From Hanleya hanleyi (lineage: Eukaryota > Mollusca > Polyplacophora > Lepidopleurida > Hanleyidae), in NCBI GenBank assembly GCA_036873755.1, contig JAVTVY010018696.1, forward strand, positions 1 to 64,000: a DNA stretch of 64,000 bases, in the 5' to 3' direction. The translations under genes were made by a program, and so were the position numbers. Positions 1-10,024 of the stretch are shown in pieces. The notes under the pieces are model-generated. The model saw only the letters and a list, made by a program, of their open reading frames with translations. It did not search any database and was not told where the DNA came from. Positions within the stretch are counted from its first letter, which is position 1; each line of letters starts with the position of its first letter.

Positions 1-2425
1 GATGCTTGTAGGGTGTACGTTGCGGTGTAAAATGCCGATCTTCCGCCAACCAACGTGTATAATGGCCACTGGGCATAGGTTGGGCCAGCGACCACAGGTA
101 CAAGGCATTCGCATCGAAACCGATGATCTTAGCACAGGGTTTTCCACTGGGGAGAGTAGTGACGTCCGTCTCGTGATAACGGTGAAAAATAAGACTCGGG
201 CCGCCCACAATGTTCTGCTTTAGACAATCATGCATGTCTGCATCTTTTTGCTGTATCAGCGAGAAGTACGTAGCACACTCTTGAAAAAGATGGCGAAGCG
301 CCAGACCCGGTAACCTCAAGCACTCCTTGAAGATGTCGACGTGCATTTGGCGACGAAAGAGTTGCACCATTTTCTCGGCCGCTTCCAGGAAAGGAACCAC
401 ATCTAGGTTATTATACCATATCAGGAAATCTCGCAAGGTCTGCATATGTTCATCGTTCCATACCTGCTGGAGTTCCCGGTACGTGTCTTCCGGACATTCC
501 ACTTGCTTCAAATCATCAAAGAAGGCGTGCCGGGGTGGCAACTGTGTTTCCTGCAAACGGTCGAGCGAAGATATATACGTGTAAGGGAACCTCCCTTTGG
601 TTTGTGCACAGTTATAGGCCTTGACCCACTGATCATAGCTACAATTAGGAGCCTAATAGTTCCGTACATCCAGGAAATGCAGTGATGTGGTAGTGAGGGC
701 CATATGATTATTGATCTTCTTGATGACGGACTTGATGGTATTCGACTGGGCCAAGTAAGGGTAGAGAAATTCTTTCACCATGTTCAAATCATAACGTCCC
801 GAGTTGAAGCCGAGCACCGGTAACTGACCTAGGTATTGCAGGAAGCGCACTTTCAATTTCTCCGCATACGGTTTCGGTAAAGGCACATCCTGCGACTGCA
901 GAGGCTGCGACTCGGGCTCGGACTCGGACTCGGACTCTTCATCGTCACTAAACGCTACACCCGGTATAGGAATCCGATCGGCCAGCTGGTCCAGTACGTG
1001 CTGGAACTTGGACACCAATAGTTCTGTACTAGCCGCACTGACTTGCTCTAAATACTCCATCATGCGGGTGATCAACTCATGGGAATCTCCCGTGGACACG
1101 AAACACACCGGTGCAGCGTCATAGCCAGGTACGTTGCTGGAAATACTGACACTCAGAGGAATATGGCGCTGCGTCCACTGCGTTTTCGCTGAAAACATGT
1201 CCATGGGCTCCAACAGGGCCTCAAAATCGTAACACGCCCGGAAGGGAAAATAACGGTCCGCCTCCGGTATCATCACACCCTCATCGGCCAGTTCCTGGAA
1301 AATAGTAGGCGTATTATGATACACTCCACCCGGATATACTCGCTTGACACTGTTGTCACAGATTTTCTCGTGACGATGTAAGTCGGTGGAGCGATGAAAC
1401 ACCCGATGGCATTGGGCACAACTGAAAGACTGAGCGTACTGGCTCATATTGTAGATCAGCGAAAAATGACTCACGCCATTGTCGTCGAACACATTGACTT
1501 TCATCGTAGCAGCATACCGTTCTGTTGAACGACGAACCAATTCAGCCACAAATGTATCCTCCTCGCATCGTAATCGGTATACAAAGATATTGATGTTGAA
1601 CAGTGTTTCTACGTCAACCAAATTCTTGAACGGCGCTCCACGGAAGTGCCGCTTATCCAAGTCTTGCTGCTGTAAATACTGTTCCCAATAGTCATCGGCC
1701 ACTGTGTCACAAGCCCGGGGGTTACACTCGTCCACATGCACGGCCAAACACCGAAACAGACATTTCCGGTCTTTGTAGGGCCCCTTTGCTCCTGCTGTTA
1801 ATGCATACAGGCCGGGTCGATGAAGCAACCACGGAGGTAGTAGTACAGGAGCACCGATAGGATGATCTCTCATTTTCGTGACGAAAAATGTGACGTTGGT
1901 CACCATTTCCACAAGCCATTGGGTATTGGGGCGTTGTAACCGGGCCCATTCCAATGGATCCAACGTAGTCAATTGGTCGATGAGTGGCTCCAGAGAAATG
2001 GCATCCGTCACCGTGAACGGCTGATCAAACACATAGGTATTATTGCTGGGATAATAATACCGCAGCTGGTCCGTCTCCTTGTGCCGTAAAATGTACCCGA
2101 ATGTCATATTCAACTTGAACGCTGTCACCTGATCTTTGAAAATGTTCTCGGCATAGGTAGACAGATACGTGAGGTCCTGCAGTCGAAAGTTATACAAGTC
2201 CAATAGACGACGGTCACGGTGAAAACAATGGCGTATGGTAGCCCAGTGACGTTGATAAATGTCCCTGACACGCTCATCTTCAGGCAAGACTTCAACCGGA
2301 GGTGCTGCTGGGTCCCAGGGAAAATCTTCTCCACGTCTCATGCTTTTCGTCTCATACAAGCGGATAGGCAAGCAGGCAGGCAGGCAGACAGGCAGGTCAG
2401 GTAAGTCAAATTGCAATGAATACAC
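1..2425 (-). CDS. Family B DNA polymerase, N-terminal half (mobile-element/virus-like), partial, one in-frame stop
   Basis: The minus frame is open from 2425 to 656, meets TAG at 653-655, then stays open in the same frame to the window edge. It shows a Cys/His-rich N-terminal domain (KCLFRCLAVH near residue 215, FNINIFVYRL near 280), a C2H2-like finger (CAQC...HRHEKIC, about 1359-1432), exonuclease motif I (YDFEALLE, about 1205-1240), motif II (FNSGRYDLN, about 782-816), motif III (YNNLD, about 399-420) and polymerase motif A (DANALYLW, about 92-121). Motifs B and C lie beyond the edge. This order fits family B polymerases of Polinton/adintovirus-like selfish elements, but I cannot place the exact group. 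The first 28 codons read through a CAGG microsatellite, so Met at 2339-2341 (MRRGEDF) is the likelier start. GC content is higher than the AT-rich flanks, suggesting recent arrival. No splice signals are needed. Confidence 0.8.
653..655 (-). other. In-frame TAG between exonuclease II and III of the polymerase
   Basis: TAG follows ...LDVRNY and is followed in the same frame by APNCSYDQWVKAY and about 217 open codons carrying exonuclease III and polymerase motif A. One substitution could account for it. It marks either a dying copy, a sequencing error, or a readthrough site. Confidence 0.85.
2350..2402. repeat. CAGG/CAGA microsatellite
   Basis: Runs of aggcaggcaggcagacaggc overlap the first codons of the longest polymerase frame (PVCLPACLP). 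This makes the upstream ATG doubtful. Confidence 0.9.
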
Positions 2426-2464
2426 CCCTTCCCTAAAAATCGACTCCTTTTATACGTTTTTCTA

Positions 2465-3175
2465 CAATCCGCCATCTTAAACCCACCTCCCACCATCCAC
2501 CACCCACGACGCCATCTTAAACCCACCTCCCACCATCCACCACCCACGACGCCATCTTAAAGCCACCTCCCACCATCCACCACCCACGCCGCCATCTTAA
2601 ACCCACCTCCCACCATCCACCCCCCCACGCCGCCATCTTAAACCCACCTCCCACCATCCACCCACCCACGCCGCCATCTTAAACCCACCTCCCACCATCC
2701 ACCCACCCATCTGTCCCACCATCCATCCACCCTGTCCCACCATCCACCCACCCACCCACGCCGCCATCTTAAACCCACCTCCCACCATCCACCCACCCAC
2801 GCCGCCATCTTAAACCCACCTCCCACCATCCACCCACCCACGCCGCCATCTTAAACCCACCTCCCACCATCCACCCACCCACGCCGCCATCTTAAACCCA
2901 CCTCCCACCATCCACCCACCCATCTGTCCCACCATCCACCCACCCTGTCCCACCATCCACCCACCCACCCACGCCGCCATCTTAAACCCACCTCCCACCA
3001 TCCACCCACCCACGCCGCCATCTTAAACCCACCTCCCACCATCCACCCACCCACGCCGCCATCTTAAACCCACCTCCCACCATCCACCCACCCATCTGTC
3101 CCACCATCCACCCACCCTGTCCCACCATCCACCCACCCACGCCGCCATCTTAAACCCACCTCCCACCATCCACCC
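2465..3175. repeat. 41-bp G/C-skewed tandem array with a YY1-type site in each unit
   Basis: About 14 units contain cgccatcttaaacccacc followed by tccaccca-type runs. On the minus strand each unit reads TTTAAGATGGCGGCG plus GGGTGGGTGG..GGGAGGTGGG. Most units are 41 bp. Extra 'ctgtcccaccatccaccca' blocks near 2706, 2920 and 3090 create a higher-order period of about 213 bp. The many ~67-residue frames here (MGGWMVGGGFKMA) are by-products of the repeat. The array sits directly 5' of the polymerase frame. Confidence 0.95.
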
Positions 3176-3184
3176 ACCATACAC

Positions 3185-3291
3185 CACGTGACATCAATAC
3201 TCGCTTCTGATTGGATGACGCGTGACGTCACAAAGGTCATATGCAAATTTCTGAGGTCAAGTTCACTCGATTATTTTCTCGCGCATGCGCA
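3185..3291 (-). promoter_or_regulatory. Promoter-like motif cluster upstream of the polymerase
   Basis: Within about 110 bp lie CACGTG (3185-3190), an inverted CCAAT (attgg, 3210-3214), a perfect CRE TGACGTCA (3223-3230), an octamer ATGCAAAT (3241-3248) and a perfect NRF-1 palindrome CGCGCATGCGCA (3280-3291). All are palindromic or known in both orientations, so direction is inferred from the neighbouring minus-strand polymerase. Function is not shown by sequence alone. Confidence 0.5.
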
Positions 3292-3299
3292 GTGAGGCG

Positions 3300-3485
3300 C
3301 TGTTGCGCCATTTTACGCTTTGTATACTGCTAACCTGTGTACCAAATTTGAGAAAGATCCATGTAGTAGTTCCTGAGAAATCGCGATAACAAAAATTGTT
3401 TACAGACGGACGGACGGACGGACGGACGACTGACCACGGACGAAAAGCAATTTGAACAGCCCACCACCTGGTGATGATGGGCTAA
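3300..3485 (-). repeat. Copy of the 'tttagcccaccatcnggtgatgg' dispersed repeat, reverse orientation
   Basis: It ends in the hairpin-like 'cccaccacctggtgatgatggg' region and contains the (gacg)n tract and the 'ggtaccaaatttgagaaagatcc' segment, inverted. Larger plus-strand copies lie at 16105-17095, and related units at 7863-8830 and 34040-34830. Confidence 0.85.
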
Positions 3486-3834
3486 AAATGCTATAGAAGG
3501 CCTACGCATGGTCGGCATCATATATATCGATATATATCCTCATATATATCCGCAACTTGAGGGCACATACGGTAACAGTCGGTGACTGCCGACCGACGGT
3601 ACCAACCACGTGTTTCTACATACATATTCAGCAAAATGATTTTGTCAAATTCGGTTTTGCAAAACTATGTTGTGACATTCGCTTTCAGTTGTGCGTAAGT
3701 GTTAGTGGAAAGAACTGCAACTTATCAAATTGTAAATATATATTTAAACTGCTAAAAACTAATAAGATCTTCCTACCTGTTTCGGGAGATGTGAGATCTC
3801 GCCGCTCGATATAGGCAGCCTCGATGTGAGTAAT

Positions 3835-4860
3835 TCCTGGCGGTAGTCGGTTGTCGGTGTGGACACCATCATATAAACGAACTTACACGAACTAGTACGA
3901 ATGATATAATGCTTCTGCTGACAGTCGTCGGTTGTCGGTGCGTCCCTGGCACATATACAAGTACTTCAACCGTTTATATGAATGAACTTACAAAAATGAA
4001 GTAATGCTCTTGCTGGCGGTCGTCGGTGTGTCTCCAACACATATAATATTACTGAAATCATTTATAGGAAATACGCTATGATGATGGTAGTCGGTTGTCG
4101 GTGTGGACACCATCATAGAAAAACGAACTTATACAAATGATGTAATGTTTGTGCTGACGGTCGTCGGTTGTCGGCGTGCCCCCAACACATATAAAATTAC
4201 TAAACTCGTCTATATAAAATACTCTATGATGATGGTAGTCGGTTGTCGGTGTGGACACCATCATATATAACCGAAATTACAAGAATGATGCAATGCTTGT
4301 GCTGACGGTCGTCGGTTGTCGGCGTGCCCCGAACACGTATAAAATTACTAAACTCGTTTATATGAAATACTCTATGATGATGGTAGTCGGTTGTCGGTGT
4401 GGACACCATCATATATAACCGAAATTACAAAAATGATGCAATGCTTGTGCTGACGGTCGTCGGTTGTCGGTGTGCCCTCAACACATATAAAATTACTAAA
4501 ATCGTTTATAGTAAATACGCTATGATGGTGGTAGTCGGTTGTCGGTGTGGACACCCCCATATAAACGAACTTACACGAACATACAAGAATGATGCAATCC
4601 TTGAGCTGACAGTCGTCGGTTGTCGGTGTGCCCCCAACACATATAAAATTACTAAACTCGTTTATAGGAAATACGCTATGATGATGGTAGTCGGTTGTCG
4701 GTGTGGACACCATCATATATAAACGAACTTACAAGAATGATGTAATGCTTGTGCCGACGGTCGTCGGTTGTCGGTGTGCCCTCAACACATACAAAAATTA
4801 CTTCAATCGTTTACATGAAATACGCCATGTTGGTCGTCGGTTGTCGGTGTGAAAACCGCA
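3835..4860. repeat. 148-bp satellite with repeated GTCGGTTGTCGGTGTG
   Basis: About 14 occurrences of 'gtcggttgtcggtgtg' alternate between two contexts: '...gacaccatcatat' and '...cccaacacatataaaatta'. Each ~148-bp unit therefore contains two diverged half units. Frames such as MMVSTPTTDYHHH on the minus strand repeat every 148 bp and are artefacts of the satellite. Confidence 0.95.
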
Positions 4861-5498
4861 ACATAAAATATTATCCTAGCAACACGCTAACGCAACCAGA
4901 GCCTCCAGGTATGCATGCGTGACAGGTAACCAGTACAACAGATGAAATATAAGCTCGCAAAGGACAGCGCAAACTAAAGCATAATTCAAAGATTCTTGAT
5001 CAAGTACCTGTACAAATATAGATACATATATACATGCATTAGTCTTTTTAAAGTTAAAGTTGTCTTAAATGACGGATTTGCCTTGTGTGTCGATTAAATG
5101 TTGTTGTTGATTATATCATAGATCAGACCCCACTCTGTGATAGGAATATGCCACGCCTTCTCACTCTATATACACCTATCATAGCTAGAGTTCCTGGATT
5201 TTAGTTTCACCAGTTATTGCGCAGTCCGCGTTCCCGGTCTGTGATAGGTCACACTTTTCCCATAAATCGGCAAGCTTTTGATCTATTGATCTGTTGCGGT
5301 GAGCGATACGAGAAGACGAAAAAGAGCAAACATGAACACCGCGAATTATTAATTAAAAGAGGGAAATTCCAGTCGAAAACGGAATCAGTGATATTGCTGA
5401 AGAGGTAGGCGTAGCCGTGTTAGAATGATAATAAAAATGAAAAACAGAGGGAAGCGTACAGTGCGTTTTAGTTAACAGGTCAAAGAAAAGGACTGACT

Positions 5499-5962
5499 AA
5501 CTGGGATATATATCCTAGTCCGACAGGCAGCCCCTATACAATATATTTTATAGTACTGATTTCTATTGAATGTAGGGTCTGCCAGTTTAACCGGTAAAAT
5601 CTTCTAGCTGCTGGACCGTCCCCGAACGTGGAGAACGTAGCGGTTGTGATTTTTCATTGGCTGCTGTATTTAAACATGACGGAAATTTTTCTTCTATTTT
5701 TAGGAAATCTGTAAGAATGCTCGAATAAACTACTCACAAAGAGTTTAGAACGGATTCCAAGTTTTAATATTTTCAATGGAGAAAATGGTTTATAAAGTAT
5801 CGTTTTTTGACTGCCGGACATTTCGGTCCGACAACTAGCTCGATTTTGTCGGTTAAACCATGGATTTCACATTGGCAATGTAAAATCCATGGTTAATCGG
5901 TATTATAAAATATCTTGTAGGGGCTTCATGTCGGATTAATATATCCCAATTGGGATAAAATA
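5499..5962. mobile_element. MITE-like element with ~50-bp imperfect terminal inverted repeats
   Basis: The left end 'aactgggatata...gtccgacaggcagcccc' matches the inverted right end 'ggggcttcatgtcgg...tatatcccaatt'. An internal hairpin at about 5857-5896 pairs accatggatttcacattg with caatgtaaaatccatggt (17 of 18). There is no coding capacity, so this is a non-autonomous DNA element by structure. Confidence 0.6.
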
Positions 5963-6476
5963 TCCCACTTTGGATAATTTTTTAATATTTCTATATTTTT
6001 AAACTGGCATATTTTGCTAGTATAAAGACTAGATATATGGCTAGGTCACTGGTCTCTCCTCCTTCAGTCATGTCAGTGTGATATTAAGCCAAATTACCCC
6101 CCCCCCCCCCCATTGTGCAGCTGAATTTGATTCAGAATTCATTCACATTTTATTTATTTATTTGTTGAATTCAGGATCCAACAGACACAGGGCCCACTTA
6201 CAGGCCTGATAAAAACGGCATCCATACACACACAGTGTGACATGTAAGAGTTGTACATGTACACAAAACGAATAATAAAAAAGACAGATACCCTATAATT
6301 CTAAAAGACGTAGGGGTTGAAATGTTAAAAAAATAAAATAAAATTACCTGTCTCAGTAGACCTAGCAGTTCTCTCCCCACTGAAGGAGGAGATACCTACC
6401 CCTATTTAGACTAAAAAAAAGAGTACCTTTTGAGGTGATCGTGGTTGTAAGCATAGCGTACTCCTTCACAAATAGG

Positions 6477-6727
6477 CCGGTGGGGCTTCCGGGGATTGAC
6501 CTGGGATGTCATTGTGCACACCGCAGGTCATGGTAAGAATATACTTCAGCTCCTCAGACACCTTGTCGTAAGAGGCGACTAACTGAGGCACCCGTGGTGT
6601 TCCCGGGTGTGGAAAGGAATAGAACCCCACCCGTGTGGTTCCCGGGTGTGAAAATGAATAGGACCCAACGTCGTGATATGGCTGAAATATATTTGAAAGC
6701 GACGTTAAATTATATTCACTCACTCAC
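6477..6727 (+). mobile_element. SINE-like element, complete, with '...cactcactcac' tail
   Basis: The head is 'gggattgacctggg...gcacaccgcaggtcatgg'. The body has two 'cccgggtgtg(a/g)aaa(g/t)gaatag' units and the tail is 'gtcgtgatatggctgaaa...gaaagcgacgttaaa...cactcactcac'. It is the reference copy for the same family at 11993-12240 (reverse), 24518-24797, 35465-35745, 42640-42930, 44848-45100 and 52060-52340. I see no tRNA boxes in its head. Confidence 0.85.
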
Positions 6728-6949
6728 TTACACTTCCCAGGTATTTAAGTATGTGGTTTGACACTTGGTTGACCGTTTCGTCAGACGTTTTAGAAACGAA
6801 AGCAGTTAACGTCATCGGTGATTCTAGTCTACAATGGACAGTTGTTCATTAGATTTTTTCACATAGCGAGGAAGCCAGACAAGGGAATTGTATCTAAAAT
6901 ACAACGCTTTCGTATCTGGATTGCTATATAACACTACACCAACTGTAGT

Positions 6950-7300
6950 CTCCATGCGATAAACACGGCTTGTCTCCACATTTCGTGTAACATGCAGACT
7001 CACACGCTCACAAAGCGAAGCATTTAATTGCATGGTGGTTGTGTTTTACTGCCCACAATCTCGTGAAGCAACGGTACTTTCCAACGTTAGCTATCAATGC
7101 GACCGTTCCGCCATGTAAATTTCACCAAGAAGACCACTGTAATGGACAATAGCAGAATACTGCCGAACAAATTCTTTATTGCGATGGGATGAACATTCGA
7201 AATCCTTTGTCATTCCAAAAGTAATATGCTAATGCTGAAAGTTAACGCTGTTGTAAGAACCGTAATATTTTGTATTCCAAGCACCGCGCCGCCCCTACGT
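6950..7300 (+). repeat. Dispersed repeat, about 350 bp
   Basis: It shares 'gatgaacattcgaaatcctttgtcatt..aaagtaatatgctaat' with 31560-31720 (same strand) and 29560-29900 (opposite strand). The latter also shares the outer 'tttcgtgtaaca..gcagactcac' and 'tgttttactgcccacaatc' parts. No coding capacity was seen. Confidence 0.8.
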
Positions 7301-7401
7301 CTTATTTCTTTTATATTCTAAACTACTTCAGTAGTAGTACTTCTCTAGCCTGGGCATCTTAGAATATTTTTGCATAGACTTTGAAATTCTAATTATTCTT
7401 G

Positions 7402-7496
7402 ATTGGTCCGTGCTGTATCGACATCGTGATGGGTATATAAGTCACCTACCTGCAGAGAGAGTTTGTTCCAGTCGCTTGCTCGCCGACACTTTGCAG
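7402..7496 (+). promoter_or_regulatory. TATA promoter and likely non-coding first exon with splice donor
   Basis: An inverted CCAAT (attgg, 7402-7406) is followed by TATATAA at 7434-7440. About 30 bp downstream a short GC-richer stretch (gtttgttccagtcgcttgct) ends in TTTGCAG|GTATGT (donor at 7497). The layout fits a TATA-driven 5' UTR exon of about 30-35 nt. The next plausible plus-strand coding exon is A1 at 20242, which has its own strong-context ATG, so this may be its leader exon. That link is inference. Confidence 0.45.
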
Positions 7497-7862
7497 GTAT
7501 GTTGCTTTATACACTTTATATCTTCACTATGGTTAGTGTCTGCTCGATAATGACAATGTTTCTGTATTATCCAAGCTATGCTTAACCTATAATTTATATC
7601 TGATTTATTTGATTTGATTTGATTCGTTCACCATATAACAGCAATGTAAAAAACAATGTACAATTCAATGATAAAAGATATAGTGCTGTGGATGGCGGGA
7701 ATAAAACCCCTAGGGGTTTGTTATATCCAGGAAATATATATTCTATGTTAAATTTTGAAAGATTACATGAAAAATATATATTTATATATAGTTAAGGTGA
7801 AGTTATGAGACATCGGGTATTGTTTATAAAAAGAACATTTGATAAATGATTGAAATGATTTT

Positions 7863-8830
7863 TTAGCTCATCTGGGTCGAAGGCCCGATGGGCTAATGTC
7901 CTGGCCTGATTGTCCGTCGTCCGTAAACGTCTTCTCTGAAACCGCTTGGCCGATTAAGCTGAAACTTGGCATACATCTTCCCCCCCTCCCAAGGAGTACA
8001 CTAGAATTTGTTCATGCGGTGTCGATATGATTTTAAATATGGCCGACATGGTGGCCATCTTGAATTTGCCAGTGAAATCTTGTCATCAATATTTTTTGTT
8101 AACAACTTCATGGATCTTTCTTGAATTTGGTACACCGGTTCCCCTTTGGGTCTAGTTGTACAACATGTGTACATTAGTCCAATTTGAATATCCAATATAG
8201 CCACCAGGCGGCCATCTTGGATTTCCTGATGAGACCTTGTTATCGCGATTTCTCGGGAACTACTGCATGGATCTTTCTCATATTTGATACACAGGTTCCC
8301 CTTGGGGTCTAGTTGTACAAGAAACCTTTTTCGGTTCGATTCGAAAATTCAATATGACCACCAGGCGACCATCTTGGGTTTTCCCATTAAACCTTATCGC
8401 GATTTCTCAGGAACTGCTGCCTGGGTCTTTCTCAAATTTGGTACACAGGTTCCTCTTGGGGTCTGGTTGTGCAAGATACATTTTCTGCTCTGATCCAAAA
8501 ATCCAATATGGCCACCAGGCGGCCATCTTGAATTTCCCCATGAAATTTGTTATCGTGAATTCTCAGGAAATTACTGCATGGGTCTTTGTCAAATTGGGTA
8601 CACCGGTTCCCTTTGTGGTCCAGTTGTGCAAGATACCTTTTTTGGTCCATTTCGAAAATCCAATATGGTTTGTATCTTAATTTCTCACAGAAATCCAAGA
8701 GCATTACGACTCTTTGGAACATTGCTGGGACCATTTAGTGTTGGGGGGACAACACAAGTTAGAAACTCATCAATTGCAGTTATTTAGTAAAAATTTCTTA
8801 CAGCTACTTTCTCCAGTTACAGCCAGAAGA
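7863..8830 (+). repeat. ~150-bp tandem repeat family ('gccaccaggcggccatcttgga')
   Basis: At least four units contain 'tttctcaggaactactgcatgg..tttctcaaatttggtacac.ggttcccc..ggtct.gttgtgcaagata..ttt' and 'aatatggccaccaggcggcc'. The left edge begins 'tttttagctcatctgggtcg'. Open frames such as 8354-8680 cross these repeats and are not genes. Units carry a YY1-like CCAAGATGGCCGCC on the minus strand. Confidence 0.9.
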
Positions 8831-9730
8831 GCTACAGTGCCGTATCTTTAAGGGGTTTATGTAGTGACAATTTTTTGAAAGTCTTATAATAGGGAACGAT
8901 CTTTCATTTGGTGTATTCTGATTAAATATAAAGTCGTACATCAAAATGTTCCATGTCCCATGGAGATTCCCACCATTTCGTGTTTGACATGTAGGTTTAT
9001 TAAGATAGATAAAAATTCACAGAACGGTTGTTTTTGGGACTGCCAGCAGACGTCCACAAATAATAAAGACAAAGTATCGAAAAGTCCATTAAAAAAATCT
9101 ATTGTTTGTGGTACAGAGACCTCCTTAGAAAAATTTCATTGGTTCTGATTGCGTCTTCTGAAGGAAGCTCCATAATTAATTGCCAATTGACATATGATTT
9201 GGTCTGTCCGTTAGGCTCCGTTCACACCGGTTTTAGACGGAAACAATTACTGATAAAGAGAAATTATTTTGAAATAATTCTTAAAACAATCTTCATATCG
9301 AACAGTCTTTGTTGAAGCACACATTATATAGAGTTTTCTTAAACTGGCAGTCCTAAAACAATTGTTTTGGGAGATTTTTATTCAAGAAGATATGCTTGCA
9401 TGTCAAACTTGTTTTCATGAGATTCTCCATGGAACAAGGAACATTTTTATGTAGGAATTAACTATATTCAAACACCAAATAATTGACCCTTGACTGTTAC
9501 AGGACTTAAAATAAGGAGGTGTTCGGTTTGACCGTATTTTTTTGCTTAGTGTGTTGCGTTTATAAACCGAAAATATAATTTCCTTTCGTTTACTTTAAAA
9601 GTTCTTAGCTTGAGAGAGAAAATACTGAAGTTTCATATTCTCAATTTTCACCCAGAAGAGATTTGTCAAAAAAATATTACGAGTATTAGAAAATAAGCAT
9701 TTGTTTGTTTTTGCAATTTTTGGCGATATT
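8831..9730. other. No gene seen
   Basis: AT-rich sequence without convincing exons, RNA genes or strong repeats. The 60-70 residue frames here have no recognisable features. Confidence 0.6.
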
Positions 9731-9732
9731 CT

Positions 9733-9853
9733 TGAAGGGAATTCCCTTCATATATAAAATATGACACCTTTAACCAAAACGAGTCTTGCATATCGAAATG
9801 CGGTGGGTTTGATCCAAAATGAAGAATCGTTTTGGTTAAAGGTGTCATATTTT
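9733..9853. repeat. Perfect 27-bp inverted repeat beside an 18-bp palindrome
   Basis: Arms at 9756-9782 and 9827-9853 match exactly over 27 bp (atgacacctttaaccaaaac core) around a 44-nt loop. TGAAGGGAATTCCCTTCA at 9733-9750 is a perfect palindrome just to the left. The transcript would form a strong hairpin. It could be a small foldback element or a structured RNA locus. No terminal target duplication is evident. Confidence 0.9.
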
Positions 9854-9948
9854 CATGATATTGAAATATGCCAAAACGCTTGTAATGCTCTGAAAGGGTG
9901 TAGTTCACCGCCATTCGGCACATGATTCCTCAATTTGATAATTGTAAC

Positions 9949-10024
9949 AGCTGCTTGGCCGAATGGTTACAGTGTCGGACTACAGATTAAAAGAAAACCA
10001 ACATTTTGGTTCGAATCCCCAAAT
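9949..10024 (+). repeat. tRNA-derived sequence (pol III boxes A and B)
   Basis: TGGCCGAATGG (9956-9966) matches box A and GGTTCGAATCC (10008-10018) matches box B, with normal spacing and a Ser/Leu-like head. The anticodon and acceptor stems do not pair, so this is a tRNA pseudogene or SINE head and not a working tRNA. Confidence 0.65.

Noticed and set aside
2465..3175. Regular direct repeats resembling a CRISPR array, and many ~67-residue frames
   Set aside because: There are no unique spacers: the whole unit repeats, with a higher-order period. The genome is eukaryotic and the frames are translations of a minisatellite.
4076..4722. Frames MMVSTPTTDYHHH..., up to 114 codons
   Set aside because: They repeat every 148 bp with the satellite and lack start context or exon signals.
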